Below, piece by piece: positions 54,856-62,742 of a stretch of DNA of 64,000 bases. The notes beneath the pieces were generated by a model. The model was not told where the DNA came from. It worked only from the letters and a program-made list of their open reading frames with translations, and did no database searches. The translations under genes and the position numbers were made by a program. Numbering within the stretch: position 1 is the first letter of the stretch; each line of letters opens with the position of its first letter. This DNA is from Bradyrhizobium algeriense. GTDB lineage: Bacteria > Pseudomonadota > Alphaproteobacteria > Rhizobiales > Xanthobacteraceae. The stretch spans positions 3,534,001 to 3,598,000 of the forward strand of contig NZ_JAZHRV010000001.1 in the NCBI RefSeq assembly GCF_036924595.1. Direction: 5' to 3'.

Positions 54856-56051
54856 GCCGGCACCCTCCGGTGTGCGGCAGCCATGCCGAGGAAAGTGAAC
54901 AGCAGGAATGCCCCGGTCAGGCCGCCGTGTGCCATTTCGAGCGAGGCAACGAAGACCAGCGCGGTCAGGGCAAAGCGGACTTGAGGAGAGTCCGCCGGGA
55001 TCAGGCCGCCAAGCGCGGCAGCGACGAGGAGAATGACGAGCGTGCCGCCGAGAAAGCCGAACTCGATGATTGTCTGCAGCAGCGTGACGTGCGGGTAGGC
55101 CTTGAAGCAGGAGGCACGCTCGAACGAGGAGAGGCCGCCGCCAAAAATTCCGGCACCAGGGACAGCCTTCACCGCCTCCTTGAGGAGTGACTTCCTGATC
55201 GCGACCGAATTGTCGAGTTCGCCGCACTCGCCGGCCACCGGATTGGGTGGACGCCCAGGCACGGTATCGCCGGCACGTGCCGGGCTGAATATGTAATTTA
55301 GAAAGATGCCACTGGTCTGCGGTCGAACCGCAAGCCCGATGAGGACCGAAATGATCGCCGCGCCGAGGATCATCGCGATCGGCCGCCTTCGGTCCGATGG
55401 CGAGACAAAGAACGCAGCGACAAGAGCGAGCGCGAGCGCGACGAAGATGAACCGCACCTGCGACGCGGCGAAGATCACGAGCGGAGGCACCAGGATCGCG
55501 AGGATCAACCTGATGCGGCGCAGATCGCCATAGCAGGCGACCGCAAGCACGAGGAAGCCGAATGACATTGTGAAGACCGTCGCGGCATGCGCGAAGCCGA
55601 AGACGATCGGCTTGCCATGCGGATCGTTCCATTGCGCGCCGAGCGCGAAGAAGGTTGCCACGGTGCCGAGCAGCGCAACGAGGCCCGTGATGCGATGGAA
55701 GAGGCCGAGCTTGCTGTCAGTCGGGATAAGGCGGCCAGCCGGGTAGGCGGCAAGCGCGAGCAGGAAGAGCGCCGCATCGCGCGGCGACGGCGGCATTCGG
55801 ATCAAGGAGAAGATCGCGACGGCGGCAAACGCGGCGAAGAGGATGTCGACCAGGTTGATCTCGAACGCGCGGAAGCGACCGAGCAGGAAGAGTGCTACGA
55901 CCGAACCGCCGATGACCGCGACGGTCAGCGCCGGCACGCCGCTGCTGCCGATCGCGCCGTTCAGGAGGATGAGGACCGAGCCGCTCGACACAAGCGTGGC
56001 GAACGGGATTTGCCAGCCAATCTTCACGAGAAGTATCCCCCTATTTTCCAA
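54852..56051 (-). CDS. O-antigen ligase-family membrane protein
   Basis: A 399-residue protein with roughly ten membrane segments and the Wzy_C/O-antigen ligase type middle region (GIFGGGLSSFERASCFKAYP followed by HVTLLQTIIEFGFLGG). The large loop includes PARAGDTVPGRPPNPVAGEC. It would polymerise or transfer a glycan, but no glycan genes surround it. It overlaps the gene upstream by eleven bases and the 31-residue ORF downstream by four. Confidence 0.8.
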   Translation of the reverse strand: MENRGILLVKIGWQIPFATLVSSGSVLILLNGAIGSSGVPALTVAVIGGSVVALFLLGRFRAFEINLVDILFAAFAAVAIFSLIRMPPSPRDAALFLLALAAYPAGRLIPTDSKLGLFHRITGLVALLGTVATFFALGAQWNDPHGKPIVFGFAHAATVFTMSFGFLVLAVACYGDLRRIRLILAILVPPLVIFAASQVRFIFVALALALVAAFFVSPSDRRRPIAMILGAAIISVLIGLAVRPQTSGIFLNYIFSPARAGDTVPGRPPNPVAGECGELDNSVAIRKSLLKEAVKAVPGAGIFGGGLSSFERASCFKAYPHVTLLQTIIEFGFLGGTLVILLVAAALGGLIPADSPQVRFALTALVFVASLEMAHGGLTGAFLLFTFLGMAAAHRRVPA

Positions 56052-56424
56052 CTATCCAGTATTGCCGACCGTTGACGCGCGGGTCTGAGCCGTCACTGGT
56101 GCGGAAACGAATGGCATATGAATCGACAAGCGAACCATTTTCCGTCGGGACCTTGTCCCAGATAGCCCCGAAATTCTCGCGAGGCAGCGGCGTCATATTC
56201 TCGTAAACAACAAACCGCGAAGTGTCAGGAAACCGAGCGGCCCGGAAGACATACGGCCTTACCGCATAATGATTCGGATGGTCGAACCAGAACCTGCCCA
56301 GCAATTCGACTACTTGGCCTGCCGGTCGCGGCGACGCGACATAATCCCGGTGAACGAAGATCGCGGCCGGCAGGTAGGCCGCGTAGATGCCGAGCGAAAT
56401 GGCGATGATCGAGCGCGTTCTCAT
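56041..56424 (-). CDS. Hypothetical exported or membrane-anchored protein
   Basis: A 127-residue protein with an N-terminal membrane segment or signal (RSIIAISLGIYAAYLPAAIF) and a mostly polar remainder with FWFDHPNHYAVRPYVFRAA and RVNGRQYWIVG at the end. No family is recognised. Its ATG directly follows the TAA of the 84-residue gene, and its end overlaps the O-antigen ligase start, so it is part of one operon. Confidence 0.65.
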   Translation of the reverse strand: MRTRSIIAISLGIYAAYLPAAIFVHRDYVASPRPAGQVVELLGRFWFDHPNHYAVRPYVFRAARFPDTSRFVVYENMTPLPRENFGAIWDKVPTENGSLVDSYAIRFRTSDGSDPRVNGRQYWIVGK

Positions 56425-56679
56425 TTAATTGGTCTTCGTGCTTTTGATCTCGCCGATGTCCTCGCGGACCGAGAACTGGGTGATCTTGAAGCTCTGGGCA
56501 GTGGCATCGGCAATGCGCTGCGCCATTGCCTTGATGTCTTCGAGACGCTTCGGGTCGGCAGGGATCAGTGGGATCGGTCCCGTCGCGGCGAACCACGCCG
56601 GGATGCTCTCCTCATCGTCATCGCCTACGCCGGTGATCGCGTGAATCTCGGTGATGCGGAAACCGCGATAGTCGCTCAT
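56425..56679 (-). CDS. Hypothetical cytoplasmic protein (84 residues)
   Basis: An acidic 84-residue protein: DYRGFRITEIHAITGVGDDDE, then PIPLIPADPKRLEDIKAMAQ and a short beta end. No motif is recognised. It overlaps the previous gene by four bases (ATGA) and abuts the next one; all are in the same cluster. Confidence 0.6.
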   Translation of the reverse strand: MSDYRGFRITEIHAITGVGDDDEESIPAWFAATGPIPLIPADPKRLEDIKAMAQRIADATAQSFKITQFSVREDIGEIKSTKTN

Positions 56680-57098
56680 TGCGGCCGGCCCTTCCTATGG
56701 AAATACAGCGCGAGATCGGTCGCCGTGTTCGGCGTGATGATGTATTTTACACCCTCAGTCTTCCGGTGCTCCTCGATCTCCGGACGGATGCATTCGTCGC
56801 ACACCCGTCGCGGCTTCTTCGGCGCGTGCGGCCTGAATTGAACCATGCGCCAGCATTTGCTGCAGGGAGCGACGAGGTTGTCCGGAAAGAGCAGCGGCGC
56901 TCCCTGCGGCGCGAGCCGGCACACGACGGCGTCGGACTCCTCGGGATCACTGGTGGTCCGTTGCACGTTTGCGAAAATGCTCAATGAGAATAGCGATATA
57001 GAGAAAGTTATTAAGACCAAGGCCATTTCGCCGCGGCTCGGAAGCAATTTGGCGTAGTCAGCCCTGCAGCGCAGGCGAGATAGCATGAGATTGCACAA
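56676..57098 (-). CDS. Hypothetical membrane protein with Cys pairs
   Basis: A 140-residue protein with one hydrophobic segment (ALVLITFSISLFSLSIFANV, residues about 25-45) and two C-x-x-C pairs (PCSKCWRM and VCDEC) that could form a zinc ribbon or bind a metal. A basic stretch lies between them. I do not recognise the family. Starts at 57098, 57086 and 57026 are possible; the last gives a protein that begins directly at the membrane segment. It is the first gene of a five-gene overlapping cluster ending at 54760. Confidence 0.6.
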   Translation of the reverse strand: MCNLMLSRLRCRADYAKLLPSRGEMALVLITFSISLFSLSIFANVQRTTSDPEESDAVVCRLAPQGAPLLFPDNLVAPCSKCWRMVQFRPHAPKKPRRVCDECIRPEIEEHRKTEGVKYIITPNTATDLALYFHRKGRPQ

Positions 57099-57139
57099 TC
57101 AAGAATTGAAAGCGAGAAGAATCTCGCTATACTTGATTT

Positions 57140-57425
57140 TCACTCCCACTCAATCGTCCCCGGCTTGCTCGTCGTACACCACCCGGTTCACGCCCTTCAC
57201 TCGTTGATGATCCGCGTCGCGGTTTCGCCGAGGAATTTCATGTCGAAGGGATAGAAGTCGGCGGTCATGCCGTCGGTCGACGTCACCGCGCGCAGGCCCA
57301 CGACGTATTCGTAGGTGCGATCGTCGCCCACCGTCTTCACCGGCAGCAACACGGCGAAGGCTTGCGAGATCGTGTCGTAGAGGCCGGCTTTTCGGATCTG
57401 GTCGATATAGACGGCGTCGGCCTGG
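57140..57425 (-). pseudogene. guaA: guaA 3'-end remnant, copy B (frameshifted)
   Basis: The minus strand reads [52 protein letters not shown] and [16 protein letters not shown], which is the C-terminal region of GMP synthase. A one-base deletion after INE shifts the frame; the remaining tail still shows the TIEWE codons and the stop (GAGTGGGAGTGA). The VMG of the usual VGVMGDGRTY is lost and the 5' two-thirds are absent. It is a non-functional fragment. The intact guaA should lie elsewhere. Confidence 0.85.
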
Positions 57426-57521
57426 CAGCGGCGGGGCTGAGGCCCGCGCGATGACTCGCGCACTCCACACGTCAGTTCCGATCGCCACGGCTACCGATCG
57501 TCGCGCGCCGACTATTTATTG

Positions 57522-58403
57522 TTAAGAGAGTCGCAGCGCGTTGACGAGTGCAGACAGCGCAGCAGGCTGATGCTGGCGACTGGGGTAATACATGAAAAAG
57601 CCGGGAATTGGCGGCGTCCAGTCCTCCAGCACACGGATAAGGCGGCGCTTCGCAACATACTCTGCGACCTGCTCTTCAAATGCGAGGCCTACGCCGACTC
57701 CAGCGAGTGCCGCCTGAATCACCAGGTTGGTATCATCGATTATGAGCGGGCCGTTCACGCCGATCGTAACCGCCTTTCGTCCTTGCTCGAATTCCCACCG
57801 ATACGGACCGCCCGGAAGACGCAGGCTTATGCATCGATGGTCATTCAGATCCTTGGGCTTCTGGGGAATGCTTCGTGATGCAAAATAGCCGGGCGATCCG
57901 ACCACCGCCAATCGCAGCTCCTGCGTGACCCGCACCGCGATCATATCCTTTTGAATGTACTCGCCGAGTTGAATACCGGCATCGAACTCGCCCGCAACGA
58001 GGTCTACAGGGCCAGTGACAGTAACAACGTCAAGAACGATGTCGGGGTGGGTCTCAGCAAATGCCGTGAGCCGCGGCAACAATACCATCACGGCAGCCGA
58101 CCTGGACATTACAATTCGAAGGCGCCCCGCGGGTCGGTGCCGAACGCTTCGGGCTTTGTTGAGGGCACGAGCAATTTGCTCAAGTGCCGGAGACAACTCT
58201 TTCAAAAGAGCTGCCCCTGCAGCGGTTGGTGCGACGCTCTTGGTTGTTCGAGCAAGAAGCTGCAGCTCGAGCCGCCGCTCAAGTCCCCGGATCGTGTGGC
58301 TCAGGGCAGACTGAGACACACCAATCTTTGCCGCAGCCCGTGTAAAGCTTCGTTCACTGGCGACGATTGCAAACGTAGCTAGTTCGTTCAGTTCGTTTCT
58401 CAT
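57522..58403 (-). CDS. LysR-family transcriptional regulator
   Basis: A 293-residue LysR protein with winged helix (FAIVASERSFTRAAAKIGVS, SALSHTIRGLERRL) and effector domain. It is divergent from the Tat-exported protein/MBL hydrolase pair, with about 250 bases between, so it likely controls them. The codon use looks less GC-rich than the flanking core genes, consistent with horizontal gain. The effector is unknown. Confidence 0.9.
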   Translation of the reverse strand: MRNELNELATFAIVASERSFTRAAAKIGVSQSALSHTIRGLERRLELQLLARTTKSVAPTAAGAALLKELSPALEQIARALNKARSVRHRPAGRLRIVMSRSAAVMVLLPRLTAFAETHPDIVLDVVTVTGPVDLVAGEFDAGIQLGEYIQKDMIAVRVTQELRLAVVGSPGYFASRSIPQKPKDLNDHRCISLRLPGGPYRWEFEQGRKAVTIGVNGPLIIDDTNLVIQAALAGVGVGLAFEEQVAEYVAKRRLIRVLEDWTPPIPGFFMYYPSRQHQPAALSALVNALRLS

Positions 58404-58654
58404 GATTTATGAATATCGCTCATGACTCTATGCCTTGCAACATGTCTAGTCTCATAAGCCACTTTGTCCTAGAGTTTGCCAACAAGGAAACTTGAGGCAA
58501 CCTTCTGCAGGTTTCGGCCGGCTTGACGCTCAGCACGTGTAGCTGGGTCTATGAAAGCGGTTCGTTGTAACAACTTTTGGGATGACTATACCCGGCGATT
58601 TTAATCTCATCTGAAGAACGCAACTTAAGCCCACAGGGACTTTTGGAGAGCAGA

Positions 58655-59182
58655 ATGTCAAAAATGGATCGACGAGCATTTTTGAGTCGATCTGCCAGCG
58701 TGATTGTTGGAGCTACGCTCGTCAGCACTCCTGGTTTGATGCTTGGAGATCGGACTTTCAGCCATGCGCAGTCTCCTCCCGTTCCAAATAACAACCTTAT
58801 GGATAACAAGCTTATGGATGCCGATGCTCGTGCCTTGCACTCTCTAGCGCAGACCTATTTCGACGGTGCCTATGAAATGGATGCTGACAAATTTGCGTCC
58901 ATATTTCATCCCTCGAGTTCCGTGACCAAAGTCGGCGACGACGGCAACGTGAGCGTGACGCCGATTGGGATGTGGCTAGCAGCCGTCCGTAATATGAAAG
59001 CTCCGAAACAACAGGGCCTGGAGCGCCACGATCAGATCCTATCAATAGACGTTGATGGAGAGCTCGCGCTTTTGAAGTTGAAATTGCAAATTCCACCGCG
59101 CTACTTCACCGACATGTTGTCATGCTTAAAGGTCAACGGAACCTGGAAAATCGCTCAGAAAGTCATGACTTCGAAAACCTAA
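58655..59182 (+). CDS. Tat-exported NTF2/lumazine-binding-like protein
   Basis: A 175-residue protein with a twin-arginine signal (MSKMDRRAFLSRSASVIVGA) and an NTF2-like domain: LAQTYFDGAYEMDADKFASIF, then PIGMWLAAVRNMKAP and the final LKVNGTWKIAQKVMTS, typical of the putative lumazine-binding (SnoaL-like) group. The exported location suggests a periplasmic ligand. GGAGAG lies before the start. The metallo-hydrolase gene is 24 bases downstream. Confidence 0.8.
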   Translation: MSKMDRRAFLSRSASVIVGATLVSTPGLMLGDRTFSHAQSPPVPNNNLMDNKLMDADARALHSLAQTYFDGAYEMDADKFASIFHPSSSVTKVGDDGNVSVTPIGMWLAAVRNMKAPKQQGLERHDQILSIDVDGELALLKLKLQIPPRYFTDMLSCLKVNGTWKIAQKVMTSKT

Positions 59183-59206
59183 CGGCTTCGGCGCTATTTT
59201 ACAAAA

Positions 59207-60043
59207 GTGAATCATACGCTTGGCAGGTTGTCCGTGGAATTTCTGTCACAAAGCCCCAATGCCCTGGGCTGCGCTTCGGGATCATGGAAGATTTGGTCAC
59301 TCTCTGACGGACATGTCGACCTGCCCGCCGAATCCCTCAGATATCCCAACAACAAAATAGGTAGGCAGACCGAACCGCCTCAGCGAGACGATTTGCTGGT
59401 TCGATTGTCGGTCAACTGCTTCTTGTTCGATCGCTCTGGCATCGACCGCGTTTTGATTGATTGTGGGGCGGGTGCGAGTTGGGACCCGTCCATGGGTCAC
59501 CTCGAGGAGGCGATGGCAGAGGCAGGCATCGACACGTCATCGATCACCATAGTCGCCCTCACCCATGCTCATGGCGACCACATCAATGGTCTTCTAACGC
59601 CTGACGGTCGACGAGCATTTAACAACCTGAGCAAGATCGTGATCGGGGAGGACGCCGTTGAGGGGTTTCTTGCCGAGCCAAAACTAGCGGAGTTTCGTCC
59701 ACTCCTTGCTCCCATTAACGGAGGAGACCGGTTGGCCGATCATTTGCTGGCGTTGGCAATGCCTGGGCATGCTCCGGGCCATATGGGTTATCTCCTCAGC
59801 ACTGGCGAGGACGATATCTTATTCTGCGGCGACCTGATCCACGTTCCTGCTGCACAGTTTGCCCGTCCCGAGCTTACCTGGGCCTATGACGATGACGAGT
59901 CCATGGCGAGGACGACCCGGATCAAGTTGCTCCAGGACGCAGCGGATGCACATACTTGGCTGGCCGGCGCTCACCTAGGTCGACCAGGCCTCGGTAGAAT
60001 AATTGAGGAAGGGCAGGGATATGCGTTTATCCCGGCCGCTTAG
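59207..60043 (+). CDS. MBL-fold metallo-hydrolase
   Basis: A 278-residue metallo-beta-lactamase-fold hydrolase. The zinc motif HAHGDH is in VALTHAHGDHINGLL, with later ligands in AMPGHAPGHMGYLL (His) and FCGDLIHVPA (Asp). The N-terminal segment of about 25 residues before KIWSLSDGHVDLP may be shorter in vivo. The start is GTG at 59207. It could hydrolyse a lactone or ester; the substrate is unknown. It is coupled by position to the Tat-exported protein. Confidence 0.87.
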   Translation: MNHTLGRLSVEFLSQSPNALGCASGSWKIWSLSDGHVDLPAESLRYPNNKIGRQTEPPQRDDLLVRLSVNCFLFDRSGIDRVLIDCGAGASWDPSMGHLEEAMAEAGIDTSSITIVALTHAHGDHINGLLTPDGRRAFNNLSKIVIGEDAVEGFLAEPKLAEFRPLLAPINGGDRLADHLLALAMPGHAPGHMGYLLSTGEDDILFCGDLIHVPAAQFARPELTWAYDDDESMARTTRIKLLQDAADAHTWLAGAHLGRPGLGRIIEEGQGYAFIPAA

Positions 60044-60057
60044 CTACTTGGCCCCCT

Positions 60058-60072
60058 ACTCCCACTCGATTG
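60058..60072. other. guaA-end-like core sequence, possible attachment-site trace (copy C)
   Basis: ACTCCCACTCGATTG matches ACTCCCACTCAATCG at 57142 in 13 of 15 positions; both correspond, on the minus strand, to the codons IEWE and stop at the guaA 3' end. The match is short, so it is suggestive only. The rest of 60044-60327 is lower in GC and shows no gene. Confidence 0.4.
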
Positions 60073-60327
60073 CTCAGAGCTATATTAGCATTCTGGCTTA
60101 TCAGCCAAACTTTTTCCGCGCGTCGCCAAAGACCGACTCACAGAGTCCGTCAGAAACTTGCGCTCTTGATTTCAATAGGGAATTTCGGCGATCAGAAATT
60201 TTTTCGGGTTCATCGACTATCGGTACCGATCGGTTGATTTTGTTATCAGCCGCAACGAACGACCATCCGCTCAGCGGCCGAAAAGACCGTTAGCACTGAT
60301 CACCACGCGGTCGCCTGAATCAGGAAA

Positions 60328-61305
60328 TTAACCGATGACTTTCGCCCATCGTGTGATCGCATCTCGGGATGTAGGGGCGGGTCCAAAGAAGTGCTCTTGT
60401 TGCGAAATGTTCGAAACATAGACGCCCTTCTTGAAGAACAGAAACATCTGAATCAGATCATACCCAAGCTCGGAAAACAGCTTTACCGGGCGTGCGAGCA
60501 AGCGGAGAACCAGCCACGGCACCACCCGGACCTTGAGACGTCTCTTCGTAATTTCGGAGACGATATCGGCGATCTCTTGCTGGCTCTTGGGACCATCGCG
60601 CCAGCCGACATCGATCGTTTGGTTGTTGATTTCACTACCAGGAAATGTCGCGGCTTTGGCGAGATATGAGGCAAGATCATCCGTCAGCACATAGGACCAC
60701 CTCGTGGCTTTATCGCCGACCGCCAGGAACCGGCCAGCTTTCGCACCCTTCGCAATATAGTCTGAGCTTTGATCGAGAAATGTAGGCGCGCGGACAAATA
60801 CGTACGGCACCCCGGAGGCCTTGATCAGATCCTCGGCCACTTTCTTGGCATGGAAATGCGGCACTGCTGACGCAGACTCGCAGCTAACGATGCTGAGAAA
60901 GACAAATCGGCCAACATTGGCTCTTGCTGCGGCCTCTATAAGATTCTTGTTGCCCTGGAAGTCCGTGTCGAGGCTTCCTTTCATGTAACTGTTAGCCGAG
61001 CTGACGACGACGTCCACGCCCTGCAAAGCACGATCCAGTGACCCTGGATCCATCATGTCGCCGCGCACCCATTCGACATCGGCGCTCTCATTTGAGGGCG
61101 CGCCCTTACGCGACATCGCAACGACGGCCACATTCGCATCATGCGCCAGGTTGCGGAGAATTTTGGCTCCGAGGAATCCTGTGGCGCCGACGAGCAAGAC
61201 CTTTTTCTTTCCCGTCGCGCTTGAATTTACGGTCTCGGCAAGTGCCTTCCTATCCGAGGTAGTCGAAGTATGCGGTGATTGGGTCAATTTAAAATCTCCG
61301 GTCAT
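60328..61305 (-). CDS. NmrA-like NAD(P)-binding SDR-family protein
   Basis: A 325-residue atypical SDR: after a Thr/Ser-rich N-terminal tail of about 33 residues comes KVLLVGATGFLGAKILRNL (the GxxGxxG motif), then VDVVVSSANSYMKG and VPYVFVRAPTFLDQSSDY. It lacks the usual Y-x-x-x-K of classical SDRs and resembles NmrA/HSCARG-type regulators or epimerase-like proteins. Its ATG overlaps the stop codon of the old-yellow-enzyme pseudogene by four bases, so the two were once coupled. Redox-sensor or enzyme roles cannot be separated. Confidence 0.82.
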   Translation of the reverse strand: MTGDFKLTQSPHTSTTSDRKALAETVNSSATGKKKVLLVGATGFLGAKILRNLAHDANVAVVAMSRKGAPSNESADVEWVRGDMMDPGSLDRALQGVDVVVSSANSYMKGSLDTDFQGNKNLIEAAARANVGRFVFLSIVSCESASAVPHFHAKKVAEDLIKASGVPYVFVRAPTFLDQSSDYIAKGAKAGRFLAVGDKATRWSYVLTDDLASYLAKAATFPGSEINNQTIDVGWRDGPKSQQEIADIVSEITKRRLKVRVVPWLVLRLLARPVKLFSELGYDLIQMFLFFKKGVYVSNISQQEHFFGPAPTSRDAITRWAKVIG

Positions 61306-61572
61306 GAACTGGTATTGGTTCGGGCGCTCAGGGCGGGGTAATCGACGTAGCCTCGCGCGGTGCCGCCGAAGAAAGTGTTGTGGTCTGGCTCGTTCATCGC
61401 CGCATCAGCCTTCAGCCGAACGACGAAATCCGGATTGGCGCCGTGAACATGCCCGTCCCCGGCGCGATCGCGGACGGTCGAAGGCGGCGCGGCTGCGGGT
61501 CATGGGCGCCATGACCAGCCGGTTGGGAAGCATGCAGGGGCCAATGCGGACCGGGGTGAACAGTGGATTCAT
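61302..61572 (-). pseudogene. Old-yellow-enzyme (NemA-like) gene with internal deletion
   Basis: The first codons give NPLFTPVRIGPCMLPNRLVM and then APMTRSRA, the N-terminus of ene-reductases of the OYE family. After about 30 codons the sequence jumps, in another frame, to NPDFVVRLKADAAMNEPDHN followed by TFFGGTARGYVDYPAL, which is the C-terminus of the same family. Roughly 280 codons are missing. It is a clear deletion pseudogene. The stop overlaps the start of the NmrA-like gene. The LysR gene opposite probably regulated it. Confidence 0.85.
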
Positions 61573-61636
61573 TTGGGTTCCCCATTCGCTGGAGTCCTTG
61601 TCCACCATTCCGATTTCGGGATAAATCCGATAGAAT

Positions 61637-61659
61637 TGGAATCATATTTCCATATATGG
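61637..61659. promoter_or_regulatory. Palindromes upstream of LysR and the OYE pseudogene
   Basis: TGGAA-TCATAT-TTCCA is an inverted repeat with five-base arms, overlapping CCATATATGG, a perfect ten-base palindrome. It lies in the 97-base divergent spacer, a plausible LysR-type operator or promoter. Assignment is inferred from position. Confidence 0.4.
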
Positions 61660-61668
61660 AGCAATCAG

Positions 61669-62544
61669 TTGAGCCGTTTGAACGACATGGCGCTGTTCGT
61701 GGAGGTGGCCAGAGCCAGGAGTTTTCGGAAGGCCGCGGAGGCTCTCGGCATGCCAAACTCCACGCTGTCGCGACGTATCAGCGAGCTGGAGAAGGCGATC
61801 GGCCTGCGACTGCTGCATCGCACGACGCGCAAGATCGAGCTCACCGAAGCCGGCCAGATCTATTATGAACGAAGCAAGCGAATCGTCGACGAGGCACGGC
61901 TCGCGCACGAACAACTCGGCGCGATGGTTGAGCAGCCGAGCGGTGTCCTGCGGGTTTCGCTCCCGGTCGACTTCGCTACGCTTTACCTCACGCCGATCAT
62001 CGCCAATTTCGCGCGGCACTATCCCGGCATCACGTTCGAATTCGACCTGACCCCACGCCGCGTCGATTTGGTGGCCGAGCCGTTCGATGTGGCGATCCGC
62101 ATCGGCAAACTGGAAGATTCCAGTCTGATCGCTCGCCTGATCGGGCGGCATTCGCGCCACCTCTATGCGTCTCCTGGCTATATCGAAGCGTCAGGCGAGC
62201 CCGCGACACCGGCGGACCTGGCGGAGCATGAATGCATCTGCATGCCGCGGATCCCGACCTGGACTTTGCACCAGGGGATGAACAAGGTCGATGTCGGCGT
62301 TCGCGGCCGCTTCACGCTCAACAGCGTGGGGATGACCCGCGCCCTGGCGGTCAACCACCAGGGCATCGCCCTGCTTGCCGAGAAGATCGTCGCCGAAGAT
62401 CTTGCCTCTGGCCGCCTCCGGCGTGTCCTGCCCGAATGGCAGGGGTCGTCGGTCAGCATTTACGCCGTCACCGAAACTCGCCTTATTCCAGCCAAGACCC
62501 AGCGCTTCATCGAATTCCTGTCCTCCAGGCTGATGGAAACTTGA
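61669..62544 (+). CDS. LysR-family transcriptional regulator
   Basis: A 291-residue LysR regulator beginning at a TTG (61669), because the family N-terminus LSRLNDMALFVEVARARSFR matches that of relatives (MDRLDDMALFVEV) and GGAG lies seven bases upstream. The helix-turn-helix is AAEALGMPNSTLSRRISELE and the effector domain starts near residue 85. It is divergent from the OYE pseudogene and is likely left without its main target. The 200 bases after it hold no gene I can support. Confidence 0.88.
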   Translation: MSRLNDMALFVEVARARSFRKAAEALGMPNSTLSRRISELEKAIGLRLLHRTTRKIELTEAGQIYYERSKRIVDEARLAHEQLGAMVEQPSGVLRVSLPVDFATLYLTPIIANFARHYPGITFEFDLTPRRVDLVAEPFDVAIRIGKLEDSSLIARLIGRHSRHLYASPGYIEASGEPATPADLAEHECICMPRIPTWTLHQGMNKVDVGVRGRFTLNSVGMTRALAVNHQGIALLAEKIVAEDLASGRLRRVLPEWQGSSVSIYAVTETRLIPAKTQRFIEFLSSRLMET

Positions 62545-62742
62545 AACATGCTGGAGGTTCTCATGGAATCGCGCGGGAACCGAGATTGTCTTGCCGCTGA
62601 CGATGGAGCGCCAAGTCTCGTTGCCCTGCCCCGCGGCAGCTAGCCGAGCGCTGATTGCGAGACTGTCTCCTGAAGGCTTCGATCTCCGGCAATCGGCGCG
62701 AAGCAGATCCGCCTTTGCGCGCACTATTCTACGCTAGCTAGA

